NCBI GenBank assembly: GCA_016490735.1
Contig: JAEMWC010000393.1
Span: 86,001-150,000 of the forward strand
Source: Pachyseris speciosa
Taxonomy: Eukaryota; Cnidaria; Anthozoa; Scleractinia; Pachyseridae
Length of the DNA stretch: 64,000 nt
Reading direction: 5' to 3'
Below the pieces are notes generated by a model, which had not been told where the DNA came from, did not search any database, and saw nothing but the letters and a program-made list of their open reading frames with translations. Shown here in pieces: positions 61,646 through 64,000 of the stretch (the first letter of the stretch is position 1; every line of letters starts with the position of its first letter). Position numbers and translations under genes: made by a program.

Positions 61646-62127
61646 CTATAAAAAGCACAACATGTCCCATAAAATTAAATCCACTTACATAAATGTATAA
61701 AAAGGTCTTCTTTAGAAACTTTCTACTTACTTATAAGTGGGATTAAAGGCACTGACTTAACATGCAACAACACTGCGCATAATTCCTGCTCCAACCTGGA
61801 TGGAATGATAGTCCATCGCAAGGCAGCCAACGAGAACACTATTTTTGTCAGCTGGTTTACCTTCTGGTTCAGTGGTGCCCTGGGTGGAGTAAACTTTATT
61901 GCATTTACCCTAACATCAAACAACTGACTCTCCAATTAATTTAAGATCAATGCTCTAACCATGAGACTACTGCACCTCCACATGAATCAGTGGTGCACTT
62001 AAATTAAACTTTTGTTGTCAATAGAATTTGAGACAAAACAAAAATGAAAACAATATTTTTACGAAAAATGAAGACAATATTTGACCAGTGAATCAGTTAA
62101 CATTCTTTACAGCCCGTGCAAAAAAGA

Positions 62128-62310
62128 GGCCTGCCTGGGCCGGCCCGGGCCAGCCCAATCTGGCCAGCCTGGGCCGGCCCAAAATTAACATTTTTCAAAA
62201 ATGCTAATGCCGAAAAATGCTAATGAGTGGCTGGCCTGGGCCGGCCCAGGCCAGCCCTCATCACTGAAAAACTGGCTTGATATCTGGCCAGCCCAGGCCG
62301 GCCACTGGCC
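62128..62310. repeat. GGCC-rich palindromic cluster
   Basis: About ten copies of CTGGGCCGGCCCAGG-like words and fragments in 180 bp, in an otherwise AT-rich area. The words are self-complementary, so the region could form several hairpins. Confidence 0.6.
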
Positions 62311-63139
62311 ATTTTACGACCTTCAGCTATTTTGGGGGCTACTCTTCCTGGAGCAAACTCAGTGAACTAGGGACAGTTACTGGCCAAAACCCTTGGATTA
62401 GAAATGAAAACACACATTTAGCCTCAGTCACAACAATTGTACTTTTTATTGCTAAATTGCTTCTAACAACTCACTACATTTGAAACAATCTTAAAGTGCA
62501 AAGCAGCAATTCCGGGAACCAGCTTAAACCAATCTTCTAAAGCTTTACAAGGATTCTCAAGGTTTTGATTTAGTCGAAAGAAGTCGCTTTTCAAATAAAT
62601 TCCACGCAAAGTTTATTATTAATGTCACTGCTCAAATGATCAGTCGATATAATTTAACTTCATTGACAGAAACTTGTTGCAATCGAAAGATCTGATTTAA
62701 AGAAATCAAACGATGCCTTTGAGTTTGAAAGTGATGAACAACCGATTCAGGAATTCAAATCACACGCAAATGAACATATGCTTAGAACTTTAGCCGTTGA
62801 GAACTAAAGAACAATGAGGCAAGGATACAAAACAGAAGATAAAGAATCGGAAATGAAAAATTCGAACTTCTGACAAGCGATGTTGAGTCAAGTTATCTGT
62901 GATCCAAACTATGCATTTCAACATCTAACCTTTCTCTCTAGACAGCCTGGGACATTTTGTGGCTTGTGAGCTATATGTCTGTCCGTTTTCTTCACTTCAA
63001 CCGATGTGTTTTAGCCGTAAAATCCTGGGGAATTAAACCTTTTACCAGTATAATGTAGTCGAGTCCGTAAAACTCCTCTGTATCTGTTCAAACCCACGCG
63101 GCAGAAGGTAAAATCACACTTTCGCATTGTTTACACTCG

Positions 63140-63235
63140 CCATGTGACGTTCAAGTCGAGTTGCGCATGCGTCATGGCCTCACGGCCTTCCTGGGAACTA
63201 GCTTTTTCAAATTCAACATGGCGGACTGAAGTGTT
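63140..63235. promoter_or_regulatory. Possible housekeeping-type (bidirectional) promoter
   Basis: TGCGCATGCG (63162-63171, NRF1 consensus), GTGACGT (CRE-like, 63144-63150) and AACATGGCGG (63215-63224, YY1-like) lie within 80 bp of locally CpG-richer sequence. A transcript starting here could serve the minus-strand exons at 58-62 kb or a plus-strand gene beyond the window. No TATA box is seen. Confidence 0.35.
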
Positions 63236-64000
63236 CGAGGGAAGTTGAAGGCGATCTTGCGATGGATTAATTGGGGAAACAAGAGGTTCCCTGAAGAAAC
63301 ACATGGCTTATATAAGTACTCAGAGACGAGAGGAAACATTTTTTTGTGGTTTTATCAACTTAAGTGGTCCAAGTGAAAGAAAAACTACTGCAACAGTCAA
63401 ATCCGAAAATGAGCAAAAATCACTTCACTTGTTGCTTCTTAACTTCACTGTCGCTTCATCAAACTTGCGTCTTTGGAAGCAAAACGGTGTAAAAGGAACT
63501 TTTCAAGGAGTTACCATTTACAACAGGATCAGCCAACAAACTGTGTAACTTTCTTGTGTGCCAGTGGAAGCAGTGGATGAATTGTTTGCTGGAAGCGCTA
63601 CAAATATTTAGTGAGTGTTTTATGTGAGTTGAACAAAAAGGTTACAGTGCAAATAAATGCTCAAATATCTACAAAACCAGTTTATTTCTTTTCCCTAAAT
63701 TATTTTAAATGACCGTCCTCAACATTCTTTTATGACTTGGAATCTTTCAAACAGTGCAGTAAGTTATATTTATTTTTTTGTATCCCTAGTGGCTTGCCTA
63801 ATTCTAGGTAACTTATCTACATTTGTATTTTTCTACCATCCTTGCCTGAAAGGGAAACAAACAATTTAGGCACCCTGTCAACGTTTTATGAAGACATGGT
63901 TAAGTAGATCGAACAAATATCAGTCTGAACAAAATAAAGCATTATGTAGGCAACACATTGGAATGGAAACTTGGGGTTAAATTCAGCCGTCAAATGCTTC
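63236..64000. other. End of window, no gene resolved
   Basis: An 81-codon ORF at 63303 has no recognisable domain. The region may be 5' UTR or first intron of a gene from the promoter near 63.2 kb. Confidence 0.3.

Noticed and set aside
63303..63548. 81-codon ORF near the right end as a gene
   Set aside because: No domain, no splice evidence and a composition like the surrounding non-coding DNA.

Overview
The window is animal nuclear DNA, most likely from a cnidarian and probably an anthozoan (stony-coral-like). I infer this from a TPR-CHAT gene with about 20 near-identical 40-residue repeats, short spliced exons, abundant foldback/MITE elements, LINE and Penelope-type debris and tRNA-derived repeats. 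No bacterial operon structure is present. Much of the host sequence is non-coding repeat.

The centre (22790-41689) is one complete 18.9-kb Maverick/Polinton, an integrated adenovirus-like DNA transposon/virus. It has 296-bp terminal inverted repeats that I read as identical, AG...CT ends and a 6-bp target duplication (TCTGAC on both sides). It carries protein-primed DNA polymerase B, Bro-N/nuclease protein, retrovirus-type integrase with chromodomain, PLA2-like protein, zinc-ribbon protein, adenain-like protease plus an inactive-looking half-copy, pVI-like membrane-active protein, double-jelly-roll major capsid protein, AT-hook core protein, penton, a minor structural protein, FtsK/HerA packaging ATPase, two collagen-stalked fibre-like proteins, two unknown proteins, and a TFIIB/VLTF3-like zinc-ribbon factor.

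Two layers of organisation stand out. First, four gene junctions on the minus strand need a -1 frame change (ZnR to PLA2, PLA2 to integrase, pVI-like to protease, and within the minor structural gene). Each has an in-frame slippery heptamer (G GGA AAC, A AAA AAC, A AAA AAC, A AAA AAT). Two are followed after 6-7 nt by a strong stem. None of the downstream frames has an AUG before its domain. This suggests a Gag-Pol-like cascade of programmed -1 frameshifts that would attach integrase and protease to virion proteins; homopolymer errors in the assembly are the main alternative. Second, nine to ten interior genes are preceded by TCTAA about 11 nt (9-12) before the ATG, like the TCTA late motif reported for Mavirus/CroV. 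The polymerase and VLTF3-like genes instead start inside the TIRs, share their first 25 codons and have a different upstream region with three tandem nuclear-receptor-type half sites. This looks like an early/late transcription programme. The motif also reveals a 51-codon gene at 29591-29746.

Left flank (1-22783): foldback MITEs, a TPR-CHAT gene on the minus strand split by a 1-nt deletion, a LINE 3' fragment, tRNA-derived foldback elements, an unexplained hairpin cluster, and TTAA-bounded MITEs. Right flank (41696-64000): nested TIR elements, tRNA-like repeats, a Penelope-type C-terminal fragment, a degenerate minisatellite, a Mutator-like foldback with 10-bp target duplication, three candidate exons of an unidentified minus-strand host gene, and a possible CpG/NRF1/YY1-type promoter near 63.2 kb.
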